NCBI RefSeq assembly: GCF_963675165.1
Contig: NC_087384.1
Span: 6,317,182 to 6,381,181, forward strand
Reading direction: 5' to 3'
Length of the DNA: 64,000 nt
DNA from: Halichondria panicea
Taxonomy: Eukaryota > Porifera > Demospongiae > Suberitida > Halichondriidae
The translations under genes were made by a program, and so were the position numbers. Shown one piece after another: positions 9,728 to 37,122 of the stretch (position 1 is its first letter; the number at the start of each line of letters is the position of its first letter). Under the pieces are notes generated by a model. That model saw only the letters and a program-made list of their open reading frames with translations. It was not told where the DNA came from and ran no database searches.

Positions 9728-11783
9728 CTAGATACTAAGTATTCTGCTATTGCACATATGTTGCTTCAAGGCAGACGTTGAACACTGACTATACCCTGTA
9801 TTATAGACATGCACTGATCATCTCCTGTATGTACTATTATTTTTGTCAGAACACTGTGTACATGACATTATTCATACGCTATGAAACTACTAACAGAACA
9901 TTTCAAGCGGGTGAAAAGTAATCCGCTAACCTGCACTGAAATTAACTTGTATTTGTTTACTGTCCCACTAGTCGACACTTGAGCAACATCTTGTGGTGTT
10001 GCAACTGCAGATCCTGTAATAAATTCTTGATCAGTGTCTGTAATTATGACACTGTATGACACTATATGACAGTTACTATGATATGTTGTGTGTGTTATAT
10101 TTAGGCTGTGTAGGTGTGGTTGTTAGGGATGTGGTTGTTTAGGGGATTAATGGCAGCCAACTCTTTGTAGATTAATGAGGGGGAATTTTGGTATAATTGT
10201 ATTCAGTGGTGGACGTTTCCAAATTGGAACTATGTTGATTATGGGTTCTATTTAAGTTAAAGTCAATTTCTTTTCAAGTTGAATACTATCCCTACACTCT
10301 AGAATGACTCGGTAGAAACCATCGCCGGGCAAACAACAACTCGAGATCCTGTCCTGTTCTGTAATAAATATTATTGATCAGTGTAATTATGACACTGTAT
10401 GACACTATGACAGTTACTATGTGTATTAATGACATCCTTAATTAATGAATATGTTGTGCCCAACACGACAGCTAGTATGTGTATGTATGTGTACGAATCC
10501 TTAACCCTGATCAGTCATGATAAGCAGAGCACTTGGTCTGGAGTTTGGTGGTTCTGTTGGTATCATCTTCTTCGTTGCCAACATATTTGCCTCAGCTGCC
10601 TACATCATTGGTGAGTGTGTGTAGTGTTCTCATCCTGTTATGTAATTACCCCAGGTTTGGTTTTGTTTACGTATCTTCCCACACGGCTTACATCCTCTGA
10701 AATAGCACAGCCAATTTGAGCAGCTAATGGGTTCAAAGCTATTCTCCTCATGTGATTACTACTGTTTGTATGCCTGCATATACATCCTTAATTATATCAT
10801 TTGAAGGAGCATCTCTAGGCTTCTACCTGTGTTTACCGTTCGCTTATAAGTACAAAACTATGTGTGTGTGTACAGCATAGTTTGTTCATCTTTATACAGA
10901 CTGTGTTTACAGGGTTCCCTTGAAGGACACAACTACACAGTACAGCCTTGTTGTATTTTAATTGGTGCTACGGTTGTTTTGGTGGATTTTGGATAGTCAT
11001 ACTTATACATACTTATACATTGTAATCATGCCATGTGATAGAGCTCTCTAAAGAGCTGCAAAACCGATATTTTTATATATTTCATTTTAAGTTTTATGGC
11101 CTTCTATAATTGATACACGTACATGTAGTTGCTGTCAGTTGGATGTATGCATATAGCGTGTATATTATTGTTATTATTATCCGTGCCCTCAGGTGTGGTA
11201 TGGGAATGAGACTCTGTTAAACTACACCAGCTGGAGTTGGAACACCTTCCTCAACAACCTAGGAGTGAGTCACCACTAGTAACACTCACTATAATTATTA
11301 TGTATGCCGTACACTATCCCTATTTCTTAACATGTTTAGTATAATCCTGGCTTTTTGACAAGTGCATGGATAGGCAAATATTTACTTCCTTTCTATGTAC
11401 GTGCACTTACATACTTGGTCTTGTATTCATGTTCGTACATGTATATGCTTGCATTCTGTGTGTGATCTGCTGTGCTTGTGTTTTTCTCATTAAAAAACCA
11501 TCCCATAAACCTAAAAACTGTATTGTTAGGAACTGTTGGGAATAGTAGCTATCCTGTACACAAATGCCAGTTTCCTGGGCTAGTTCCTACACTATCCTGA
11601 TATTAGCACCACTAGAGTAGGCCCAGGTGGTGTACATTGACATGATATGTAAGTGATTCTGGTGAGCATTAGCTGGCAGGATGTGATTAGAGGTTATTCA
11701 CGTACTATAGTTGCAGTACTGTGTTTGAAAAGCAATTAGTTTGTTTACATGATTGTATGCACTACTAACCCTTAACCCCTCTA

Positions 11784-11936
<153 letters not shown>

Positions 11937-11983
11937 TCCAACTATCTAATCGAGGCTTTGGAGTCTTGCAATTGTTCTGTTAG

Positions 11984-13017
11984 CTCGTGAAGACATGTGT
12001 TTGAAGGAAACCCACTTTGATGTCAAGGTGCCCAGTCCAGGGAAGCTCAAGGTACAGTCTGTCCTACGTATGTGGAGGGTGGATGTTTTTAGCAACATTG
12101 TCTTCTTGTTTGTAGTTTTCTCTGCGAGTTGTCAAGTACGACAGACACGGATACAAGGCCAGGACAAGAGCTGTCATCATCACTGATACGGTAGATAATT
12201 CATTTTACCAAACACCCACTCACCCTCCCCACATACACCACCTACTCCCCCTCTCTACACTCATGCACACTGCCCACACATCCACTCATCCCACACACAC
12301 CACCCACCACACACACCCCTCCACAGACAGAATAACTGCTTCTATCTTGATACCAGCAATTTCAAAGTGAAGGAGCAGTTTCCCCTCAGTGACATTTCCG
12401 CTATCTCTGTTAGCAGCCTGAGTGATGGAGTGGTGGTCATCGGACTACCCACGGAGGGACCCAATGCAAGAGGTGACCTCATTATCAAGACTGAGCAGGT
12501 GATTGAGCTTGTCACTAAACTGGCTCTGTTCGGAGGGAAACTGGATACTGTCAAAATTGTCTCCACGGGAACGTGAGTCACTGCATTTCACTGCTTATTA
12601 TTTCCTAGAGAAAACAGAAAACGAAAACTCAGTTGTTAAGACGGGTCATGTGATAGCTAGGTCATACGTTACTATAGATAATACTAGCTCTGTGAACGTC
12701 TTATTAGGCTAACTAACAATGGAATGTATTATTGTACGAAAATTTTACTCTAATAGTATAATAGCTGATCACACGCTAGCTTTCACTATCGACCCTATAG
12801 CTGCATGCACTGTGTGTGTGTACTAGTCCGCAATAATGTGTAGTCCAGTGCATGTATACTTGTGTTGACTCGTGTCCTTTTCTTTGTGCAGTATTGTCCA
12901 CCACATATATAATATCTATCACTTACTGTTGATGGTATTACTTGTGTCTGAACTGATTGTTTGATTGTCTCCATGCAGATCTCCCCCACACTGTCCTCAC
13001 CTTCACCAAGCCGGTGA
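11984..13017 (+). pseudogene. Diverged myosin-I TH1 remnant (unit 2)
   Basis: Exons 11984-12051, 12116-12190 and 12331-12572 match TH1 exons of unit 1 with changes (FSLRVVKYDRHGY for FSQRVVKYDRHGY; SAISVSSLSDG; a one-codon gain and a one-codon loss). The next exon begins correctly at 12892 (TATTGTCCACCACAT) but is cut after 15 bp and continues into sequence that in unit 1 lies about 1.15 kb downstream, removing the rest of that exon, the MITE and the 46-bp exon. The last exon (12979-13017) remains. The start is fused to an SLC12A9 exon. It lacks both MITEs found in the other units, so it is an older or separate lineage. It cannot encode a myosin. Confidence 0.85.
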
Positions 13018-13332
13018 CATTTAGAGAACACAATCTTCATAGTGCGTATAGAGGACTCGTGTTAATTAATTTGTTGTCAATAATTAATTTTGTGTGTTTA
13101 GTTTTTCATTTTTCATAATTTAATAGTATAGCTATAGCTAGTCTATAGCTAGTATATATAATTATGAAATATTTTTTTATATCTACCCTTTGTAAAATAA
13201 AAACTAATGATAATTAGTCGAGGGCGTTGTGTGATTGCTAACTAAAATGCAGTATCAGCAAAAATTAATTAATACCAGGATCTAGGAGTGCACTCCTGGC
13301 TCTAGGTATGGAAAGACAAGGTACTAGGTATA

Positions 13333-13489
13333 ATGGCGTCCAGTCGACTTGTACCCCGTAGCCCTGACAGCTCAGTGAACAGTGAGAGTGTCTCTGTATT
13401 AGCTGAAACGTCGTCGCCCGTATCAATGATTGATAGAGAGGGGGAGCCATTGGCGTTGCTCTCCAAGCAGATAGCTGACAAGAATCAAG
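13333..13489 (+). pseudogene. SLC12A9: Orphan SLC12A9 first exon (unit 2)
   Basis: Starting at ATG (MASSRLVPRSPDSSVNSE) the frame matches the N-terminal cytoplasmic region of SLC12A9 and ends at CAAG/gtgagt as in the intact genes, with extra residues (EPLALLSKQIADKNQ). No further transporter exon follows: about 50 bp into intron 1 the sequence switches at about 13540 to a myosin motor exon. The upstream ATG used in the other copies (MSVEAF) is absent here, which supports MASN/MASS as the conserved start. Confidence 0.8.
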
Positions 13490-13630
13490 GTGAGTAAGAA
13501 TTCATGAAAATTTGTGTTTGTAGATTTTTGTACAAGAGCTTTGCTCCTGCAGTCCAACCCAGTGCTGGAGGAATTCGGGAACGCTCATACCTTGCAGTAG
13601 GAACGACAACTCCAGCAGGTTCGGCAAGTA

Positions 13631-13970
13631 CTAGACTGGAAATCACTCCCCTTCTCTCAGGAGAAAGGGACTGGCAAGCTGCCGTGTTGAGAGTTGTCCC
13701 AGTGCGTGAAGAATGTCACGCTGCCACAAGAATGTAAACGTCACAAATAGTCATGTGCCACCGCCCACACGCTAACTATTACTGCTCAAAATATTATTGG
13801 CCTTGAGTATAAAGTACATCACTGGTGGTCTGTTATTGAGGCTGAAATAATATCACCCACGCATTACGCATTTTGTGGTTTGTTCTAATTGCATTCCAAC
13901 AGGACAACTCTCAACACGGCAACTTGCCAGTCCCCAGAGCCCAGAGCGAAGGGAGTGGTTTCCAGTCTAG
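13631..13970. mobile_element. Inverted-repeat element inserted in a myosin switch-I exon
   Basis: The left end CTAGACTGGAAATCACTCCC and right end GGGAGTGGTTTCCAGTCTAG are near-perfect inverted repeats of about 70 bp. The flanks, ending TTCGGCAAGTA and resuming GCATGGACATTGAG, belong to one coding exon (FGK-Y-MDIEF), so the element interrupts coding sequence. I could not define a target duplication. Confidence 0.75.
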
Positions 13971-14496
13971 GCATGGACATTGAGTTCGATTTCAGGGCTA
14001 GGGTAAGTAGAATGTTTTCAATACTGTGCTTTCAATACAAATACATGTACAAACCTGTAGCTGTATTATAGTTGATTTGGAAATAGGGATTGATATTGTC
14101 GGCTACAACCCCCCTTCCACCCCACACACATCACACCCTCCACTCCACACACACATCACACCTTCCACCCCACACACACCACACAGGGAGCACCGGTGGG
14201 CGGTCACATAAAAAACGACCTCCTAGAGAAATCACGAGTGGTATACCACGCTGAGGGTGAGGGAAACTTCCACCAGTTGCTGGCTAGCAGGGACCAGAAG
14301 CTGCTCTCTGAGTTGGAGCTCTCTAGTAACCCCAAGGAGTACCACTTCCTCAGCCAGGTAAGCAGAGAGAGAGGTGTTGGATTGTTGCAAAAAGGAGTTG
14401 AAATAATTTAAGAGGTGATTTTTGTCAGTGGGTTTCCTCCACATAATGGTAATTCGTGTACAGACAGTGAGACAGCTAGTGCATGCAGTAGTAAGC

Positions 14497-14920
14497 CAGA
14501 GGAGGTCGGACATCACCTTAACTTTCACTAATTATGACCTAAATTTTGATGACATTCCAGACCAAATTGCTTTTCGTTTTTGCTGACTCAGCAGTAGCGT
14601 CTACTGTGCTTCTGCTGATCTCATATTTCAGCCGCCCTCTAAAAGTTGGTCGGCCTAATCACGAGTCTATGTTATAGAGGGCGGCTGATTTATGAGACAA
14701 TATTTCTGCACGGTTTCTGTCGCTGAATCTGTTGACAACTAGTTGTGTTTGGTGTCTATGATGGTTACTGGACCTAACCCTATCAGCACATAATAGCCAT
14801 ACAAGTTAGATCCAGTCGTGTTCTACTGCTGAGTCAGCAAAAACGAAAAGCAATTTGGCCTGGAATGTCATTAAAAGGTCATAATTAGTGAAAGTTCAAG
14901 TGATGTCCGATCTCCTCTGC
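14497..14920. mobile_element. hAT-like hairpin MITE, about 424 bp, 8-bp TSD
   Basis: Arms of about 100 bp (CAGAGGAGGTCGGACATCAC at left, mirrored GTGATGTCCGATCTCCTCTG at right) are flanked by TAGTAAGC on both sides (14489-14496, 14921-14928). A second nested inverted repeat (AGCCGCCCTCTA / TAGAGGGCGGCT) lies between the arms. An 8-bp duplication and CAGAGG ends fit hAT elements. It lies in the intron that now replaces the central motor exons. Confidence 0.75.
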
Positions 14921-16404
14921 TAGTAAGCTATATGCAGTTAATTATGCTATCTACATGTATTGTTTGTGCATTGTGTGGTGTGGGTACATGATGGTTGATT
15001 TCAGAGGAGGTACGACATAGGTTGACCTTTTCTCATTAGGTCGCTAATGAGTTACTCCCGTGTCTGTGCCCAGCTACCTGGCCGGAGTGGGAGGGGCCTC
15101 CCAAGCAAGGGGTGGAGTCTCTGTGTCAGCACCTCGGCTACACCTCCGACCAGTACAAGACAGGACGGTGAGTGGAGTCAAAATATATGCCGTAGCTGAG
15201 AAATAGTGACTATCTCCATTAATATCACTTCAATGTGTACATGCAGTACATAAGAATAACTATAATATACTGCTTATCAGTAGAATAACTAACACACAGT
15301 CTTGCAATGTACACACCCACGCACACGCACAGTACAAAGCTGTTCATCAGGTTCCCAGACAAAACCGAGGACCTCTACCAGCAGGAGAAGCATGACCTAG
15401 GTAAGTGGACTCTATACCATAATAATAATTATGCCTCGAGGCGTAGCCGCACAAGGGATACGGTAAAGCTGACTGTATGTGTGTGTGTCTGTGTGTCTTC
15501 CAACTGTAACTGCTCAACGGTTGCAATGCGACGAAAACTAACAGCTTCTATAGGCTTCTAGCCACGTTCTCTTGGATTTTGATTCGTGGATTAGCAAACT
15601 AAAGCTCCTTTCTCGAGTTATGGCTAGTTTGACTAACATTGAAGGCTGTTGCAGTCTCTTCAGAATCTTTCATAGCATCATCTGTTCGCACAAACTTTCT
15701 ATTCAACACATGAGTTAGCCTTGCACTAAAGCGCTAGCTTTTTGTTAGCTACAAGAGTCAGAAAAGATATGTTAAAACAGCTAGCTAGCAGTAGCCATAT
15801 ATTGTGAAATTGATCTCTTTGGACACACCCTTTAATTATTCCTGGATGCAATGCGCATGTGCGCTCATCCCCACATGTTAGAGCTCGACAATCCAGTGGC
15901 AGAATCAACTTACTTCTTTTTCTTGAGGTCCTGGTATACCGGTAAGCCACAAAACAAATGATACCATATAGACTAGATAACAATAGATTCATGTACACAA
16001 GTCTGGTAACAATAGATACATGTACACAAGTCTTTTCTTTTCAGTATAATAGATACTGACTCATAGATACTATACTACTGTCTGTTCTCTCTTCTTTCTT
16101 TTTTTTCTTCTATCTTACTCCGTGCCTTTGACAAACTCACAGTATACACTATTAACTGTGGACACCCCTTTCTTGTGAAACAATAAAGCACATTGCAAAT
16201 TATTTACCTCTTCTATAACACTCTAATACTTTTAAGCGAAAGCAAAAACATGGCGAGAGGCATTAGCAAGCGCACGCTTGTTAAACTAGTAATTATTTAC
16301 ACAATTCTTTTCTATTTTTCACACTTATAGCTAAACAAAGCTATGCATAATTTTTATACCTACTCCCCATCCCACACACCCCCCCCCCCCCCACACACAC
16401 ACAG

Positions 16405-18125
16405 CCACTATCATCTCTGCCAAGTGGAAGATGTACGTCAACCGTAAGAAGTACCAACAGTTGCGATGGGCCTCCACGGTGTTTGCAACCAACTGGAAGA
16501 GACTACAGGTCCAGCGCTACGTGGCCAAGTACAAGAAGGCCGTGTTTGTGGTTCGAAAGTTCATCATAGGGTTCATGAACAGAAGCAAACCAAAGTGCGA
16601 AGAGAACATCTATGTGAGTTTAATATTTATCGCAAGGCTAGCTATACCAGTACTTGTTGGTATGACATCAATCAGGGTGTCATACAGGATTTTGAAGTAG
16701 AGGAGGGAAATAAGAAAAGTAACTAGAAAATTTCCTAAAAAAAAGTCAACTGTTATTTCAATACCCTGTTAGTATGTAAAATTGCCAGTTATGGACCCAA
16801 CTAGTACCAGAATGCAAATTTTAGGAGGGGAAAATTGGAGCTAGAGGGGGGATATCCCCCCTTTCCCCCTGTATGACACCCTGTTAATTCTTGCCGTTCA
16901 TATATTCTGTATTAATTTGGCTCATTCAAAATTAAAGGTTTTTTCACTCATAAAAATTGCAGGAATACAGCCTGTCGTACATGTACAACAGGCTGTATTA
17001 TGCTCCTGTATTAAGCTCTATGTGTTTAAAGCCCCTCCCCCTTACCATACCCACAGTTCCTTGACTTTGTGCGAGTGAACTACCTGATGAAGTTGTCCCG
17101 CTCGCTGCCCTCCAGCCTCGTGGCGTACGATGAGAAGTGGCCCGGAACTCGTAGTCAAGCGATGATGGAAGCAGACCAACATCTCAAGGCTATGTACCGA
17201 CTGCATCGTACCGGAAAGTTTATGAGGAAGCTAACTAAAGAAGACAGGACTCAGGTTAGAGTCTGGGGGAGTTGGAAATTGTGGTATATTATAGAAGACA
17301 ATATTTGTTTGATAATAAATAGTTGTTTGAAGGATTTTATATGTGGATCGCGGATAGTGAGGAAGATGTATAATTTTATATATGTGTGAGCAGTTAGTTT
17401 CTATATTTATGCATTCATATGACTTGTACTGATTGTCATGTGACTGCACAGTACACGCTCAAGTTGGCGGCCAGTGACTTGTTCAGAGGCAAGAAGGAAA
17501 CCTACCCAGCCAGCGTGGCCAGGCCCTACCTCAACACCCATCTCTGTGAGTAGCACCAGTCACACTGATACAGTCCCTGTGTACTAAGGGAGACTCCACT
17601 GATACAGTCCCTGTATACTAAGGGAGCCGCTAAACTCCTGTATTATAATATATTTCTCAGAATAGCATGAATTCGTGGGTAGCCTCTGAACTTGACCTTC
17701 TGTTTGACTATAATAAGGATAATAGTGGTGACCTTTATGAGATAAGATGAACCATTGGGCTAATAATTGTTGTGTTTTAATATTTACTGTTAGCTCGTGA
17801 AGACATGTGTTTGAAGGAGACCCACTTTGATGTCAAGGTGCCCAGTCCAGGGAAGCTCAAGGTACAGTCTGTCCTACGTATGTGGAGGGTGGATGTTTTT
17901 AGCAACAATGTCTTCTTGTTTGTAGTTTTCTCAGCGAGTTGTCAAGTACGACAGACATGGATACAAGGCCAGGACAAGAGCTGTCATCATCACTGACAGG
18001 GTAGATAATTCATTTTTACCAAACACCCACTCACCCCCTCCACACACACACCACCCACACACCTGCTCATCCCACACACACACCACACACTCCCCCCCAC
18101 ACACACACACACCCACACACACACA

Positions 18126-18162
<37 letters not shown>

Positions 18163-20172
18163 CCCACAGAACTGCTTCTTTCTTGATACCAGCAATTTCA
18201 AAGTGAAGGAGCAGTTTCCCCTCAGTGACATTTCCACTATCTCTGTTAGCAGCCTGAGTGATGGAGTGGTGGTCATCGGACTACCCACGGAGGGACCAAA
18301 TGCAAGAGGTGACCTCATTATCAAGACTGAGCAGGTGATTGAGCTCGTCACTAAACTGGCTCTGTTCGGAGGAAAATGGGATACTGGAGTCAAGGTTGTC
18401 TCCACGGGAACGTGAGTCACTGCATTTCACTACTTATTATCTCTAAAAACAGAAAACTCAGTTGTTAAGACGGGTCATGTGATAGCTAGGTCATAGGTTA
18501 CTATAATAGCTCTGTGAACGTCTACCTATTAGGCCAACTAAACAATGGTATTGTACAACAATTTCACTCTAATAGTATAATAGCTTGCTTTGATCACACG
18601 CTAGCTTTCACTATTTGATCCTATAGCTGCATACATGCAATAATGTGTAGTCCAGTGTATGCAATATAGTGCAGTGCATGTATGCATGTTATCATGTCCT
18701 CGATCTTCTTTGTGCAGTATTGTCCACCACATGCCAAAGCACAAGACTGGCACCATCACATTCCAGAAAGGGTGAGTCAAATAGGACACCTGCTCAACTA
18801 CAGCTTGTGCGTCAACACATGCACGGCCTGACCAGTGATACTGTCTGTAACTGCATGCGTGGGAGAATTATGTAATGTCCAATCATTACATGTACCTCTT
18901 TTGCTATTTTGAAGGCTTTTGCTCAATATTGTATAAGCGTGTGTGTACGTGCATTTCCTTGGTATGCTACAGAAGCCTGTTAGTTAGTCAGCTGTTAGTC
19001 AACTGCTTACAAGTGCGTATCTAGCCTCGATCCCAGGCCGCACTTCCTCAAAGAGTGGGCCTGGTATCGACTGCTTGCGCATGCGCTAATCTTCCGCCGG
19101 TATCTGGCGGATCCGGATAACAACGTTTATGGTCAGTAAAACAGTGACGTCACAACAAACGGAAGTGGATTAAAGGAAGTAGATAGAAGGTTCCATTGAA
19201 GGTTTCTAGCCCATCTGATAGTATTCTGATAGCTACCCTTAGCCTGCTATGTTAACAAAAGACTCACAGCCAGCAACAGTGTGGATGACAAACGTCTGAA
19301 CAGAGTGAAAGCTGACAAGAGCCTATATGGACAGGCCACGCCCATCAAATACTAACTAACTCGGTGAAAAGTCTACTATACTACTGCTACAGAAAGAAAA
19401 TAGCTGTACAATAAACCTACAGCTCTGTCTCTAGCTAGCTAGCTATAATAGCTCTGTGTATGACTTTCAATACTTTGTCAGGATATTTTCGTGATAAATT
19501 TACTATTATTCAGTATTATAGGACATTTTACGGGAAAATATATCAATAATTTTGCGCATGCGCAAGCAGTTAGTAGCAGGCCTTCTCTTCAGGGGAGGCC
19601 AGTGAAGGAGGCTAGTGCGTATCATACACTTGTAGAGATGATTATAATTATATCGAATTTTCTAATATCCATTGCTAATTATATCTCTCTCGCAATTTTG
19701 ATGGCATTTGCTCAATATGTTAACACATGTGCTTTTCATAAAACAGTTGCCATTGGAATGCTAAATATTTGCAGGGACTTTGAATTTGCTGGTAAAGGGA
19801 AGACAGGAAACATGGAAGTGGTAAGTTACATATAATTAGAAGACAGTTTTTTTTTAGACTAGTATTCTGTATGCAATGGCCGCACTCTATATCACTTACT
19901 GTTGATGGTATGTACAGTGGAACCTCCGTTAACAACCACCTCTGAATAAAGGCCAGTTTCTATATAACGGCCAGGCACCCAGGTCCCAAATGAACAGTTT
20001 GTGTACAAAACAACCTCTCAACAAAGGCCACCTCTGTTTAAAGGCCAAAACATTGTTCCCCAATGGTGTCCGTTATAGAGGGGTTCCACTGTACTTGTGT
20101 GTCTGAACTGATTGTTTGATTGTCTCCATGCAGATCTCCCCCACACTGTCCTCACCTTCACCAAGCCGGTGA
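16405..20172 (+). CDS. Class I myosin, IQ neck and TH1 tail (unit 3)
   Basis: Exons 16405-16613, 17057-17254, 17452-17545, 17794-17861, 17926-18000, 18170-18411, 18718-18771, 19775-19820 and 20134-20172 (TGA) translate identically to unit 1. The exon at 15333-15400 ends in phase 1 (CTAG) and joins the neck exon in frame (KHDLATIISAKWKMYV), which shows how neck and converter connect in this family. Because the motor exons upstream are broken, this tail can at most be expressed as a tail fragment. The intact frame may simply reflect how recent the duplication is. Confidence 0.8.
16673..16883. mobile_element. Short MITE with CAGGGTGTCATACAGG inverted ends (unit 3)
   Basis: Same element at the same intron position as 1245-1455, with the same inverted ends. 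Confidence 0.6.
18011..18163. repeat. CA-rich microsatellite before a TH1 exon (unit 3)
   Basis: Counterpart of the array at 2583-2733, 2 bp longer. Confidence 0.9.
19022..19614. mobile_element. Mutator-like MITE, 593 bp (unit 3)
   Basis: Identical in ends, TSD (GTGCGTATC) and length to the unit 1 element at 3592-4184, so it was carried along by the tandem duplication rather than inserted separately. Confidence 0.85.
19915..20091. mobile_element. TA-flanked MITE, 177 bp (unit 3)
   Basis: Same element as 4485-4661, at the homologous position with the same TA flanks. Confidence 0.85.
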
Positions 20173-20473
20173 CATTTAGAGAACACAATCTTCATAGTGC
20201 GTATAGAGGACTCGTGTTAATTAATTTGTTGTCAATGATTAATTTTGTGCGTTTAGTTTTCATTTTCATAATTTAATTTGTATAGTAGCTATAGCTAGTC
20301 TATAGCTAGTATATAAGATTTTTCATATCTACCATTCTTGTATATAACAATTATGCAAAGCCAAGAGCTCTTGGCAAAGCTAATGAATTAGTCGAGGGCG
20401 TTGTGTGATTGAAGTAAAACTAATTAAATGCAGTATCAGCAAAAATTAATTATTTATAACTTGACCTTTCGCC

Positions 20474-36137
<15,664 letters not shown>

Positions 36138-36359
36138 ACACTTGAAGCAGGCAGGTCTCTTAAGAAACAACACTTGATTAGATCTCTTGAATTGCTTCTC
36201 AAACTAAATTAATTGTCTTTCGTTATAATAATTATAAGTGTCCTCTTTTTATTCGGGTGTTTGTTTTTTTTTGGAAGAATTCTATTAATTATTTATAATT
36301 ATACGATAAATTACACAGTAAAAAATAAAACATACAAATGAAAGTCTTATAATGATAGA

Positions 36360-36509
36360 TCAATTTCGAATTCTTCCAGGCAGTGTCTGATATTTGCTCA
36401 TAGTTTTTTTTGAGCTTCCTTCCTCAGTCCTGGACGACAGCCCCTCCCTCTCCATATTGGCCCCTCCCACATCGATACGAGTTGCATACATACTAGACGA
36501 GCGAGGGCG
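36360..36509 (-). pseudogene. Rabphilin-like last exon, 3' fragment at a junction
   Basis: Identical to the 3' 150 bp (including the TGA stop) of the rabphilin-like last exon at 54999-55148. At 36509 it is cut and joined to the Mutator-like MITE. Only the C-terminal tail, downstream of the C2B fold, is present, without promoter or upstream exons, so it is a passive by-product of duplication. Confidence 0.9.
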
Positions 36510-36962
36510 GAAATGGATTAAAGGAAGTAGATAGAAGGTTCCATTGAAGGTTTCTAGCCCATCTGATAGTATTCTGATAGCTACCCTTAGCCTGCTATGT
36601 TAACAAAAGACTCACAGCCAGCAACAGTGTGGATGACAAACGTCTGAACAGAGTGAAAGCTGACAAGAGCCTATATGGACAGGCCACGCCCATCAAATAC
36701 TAACTAACTCGGTGAAAAGTCTACTATACTACTGCTACAGAAAGAAAATAGCTGTACAATAAACCTACAGCTCTGTCTCTAGCTAGCTAGCTATAATAGC
36801 TCTGTGTATGACTTTCAATACTTTGTCAGGATATTTTCGTGATAAATTTACTATTATTCAGTATTATAGGACATTTTACGGGAAAATATATCAATAATTT
36901 TGCGCATGCGCAAGCAGTTAGTAGCAGGCCTTCTCTTCAGGGGAGGCCAGTGAAGGAGGCTA
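36510..36962. mobile_element. Mutator-like MITE, 5'-truncated at a rearrangement junction (unit 4)
   Basis: Corresponds to positions 3732-4184 of unit 1; the first 140 bp are missing. The right end and the right TSD copy (GTGCGTATC) remain, but the left TSD is gone because the sequence to the left is rabphilin exon. Confidence 0.9.
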
Positions 36963-37122
36963 GTGCGTATCATACACTTGTAGAGATGATTATAATTATA
37001 TCGAATTTTCTAATATCCATTGCTAATTATATCTCTCTCGCAATTTTGATGGCATTTGCTCAATATGTTAACACATGTGCTTTTCATAAAACAGTTGCCA
37101 TTGGAATGCTAAATATTTGCAG

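Larger units (their letters stand above)
13553..15400 (+). pseudogene. Damaged class I myosin motor exons (unit 3)
   Basis: The exon from 13553 encodes SNPVLEEFGNAHTL and, after a 4-bp frame-shifting insertion, RNDNSSRFGK, the switch-I loop of myosin ATPases. A 340-bp inverted-repeat element (13631-13970) then splits the exon before MDIEFDF (13973-14002). The next exon (14187-14357) gives PVGGHIKNDLLEKSRVV and NFH-QLL, where the usual NFHIFYQLL has lost three residues. The following exon (15074-15167) is already the converter (TWPEWEGPPKQGVESL, GYTSDQYKTGR), then 15333-15400 (TKLFIRFPDKTEDLYQQ). Roughly the central half of the motor, with relay and actin-binding regions, is absent, and phases across the gap disagree (0 against 1). 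No working motor can be encoded. Confidence 0.85.
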
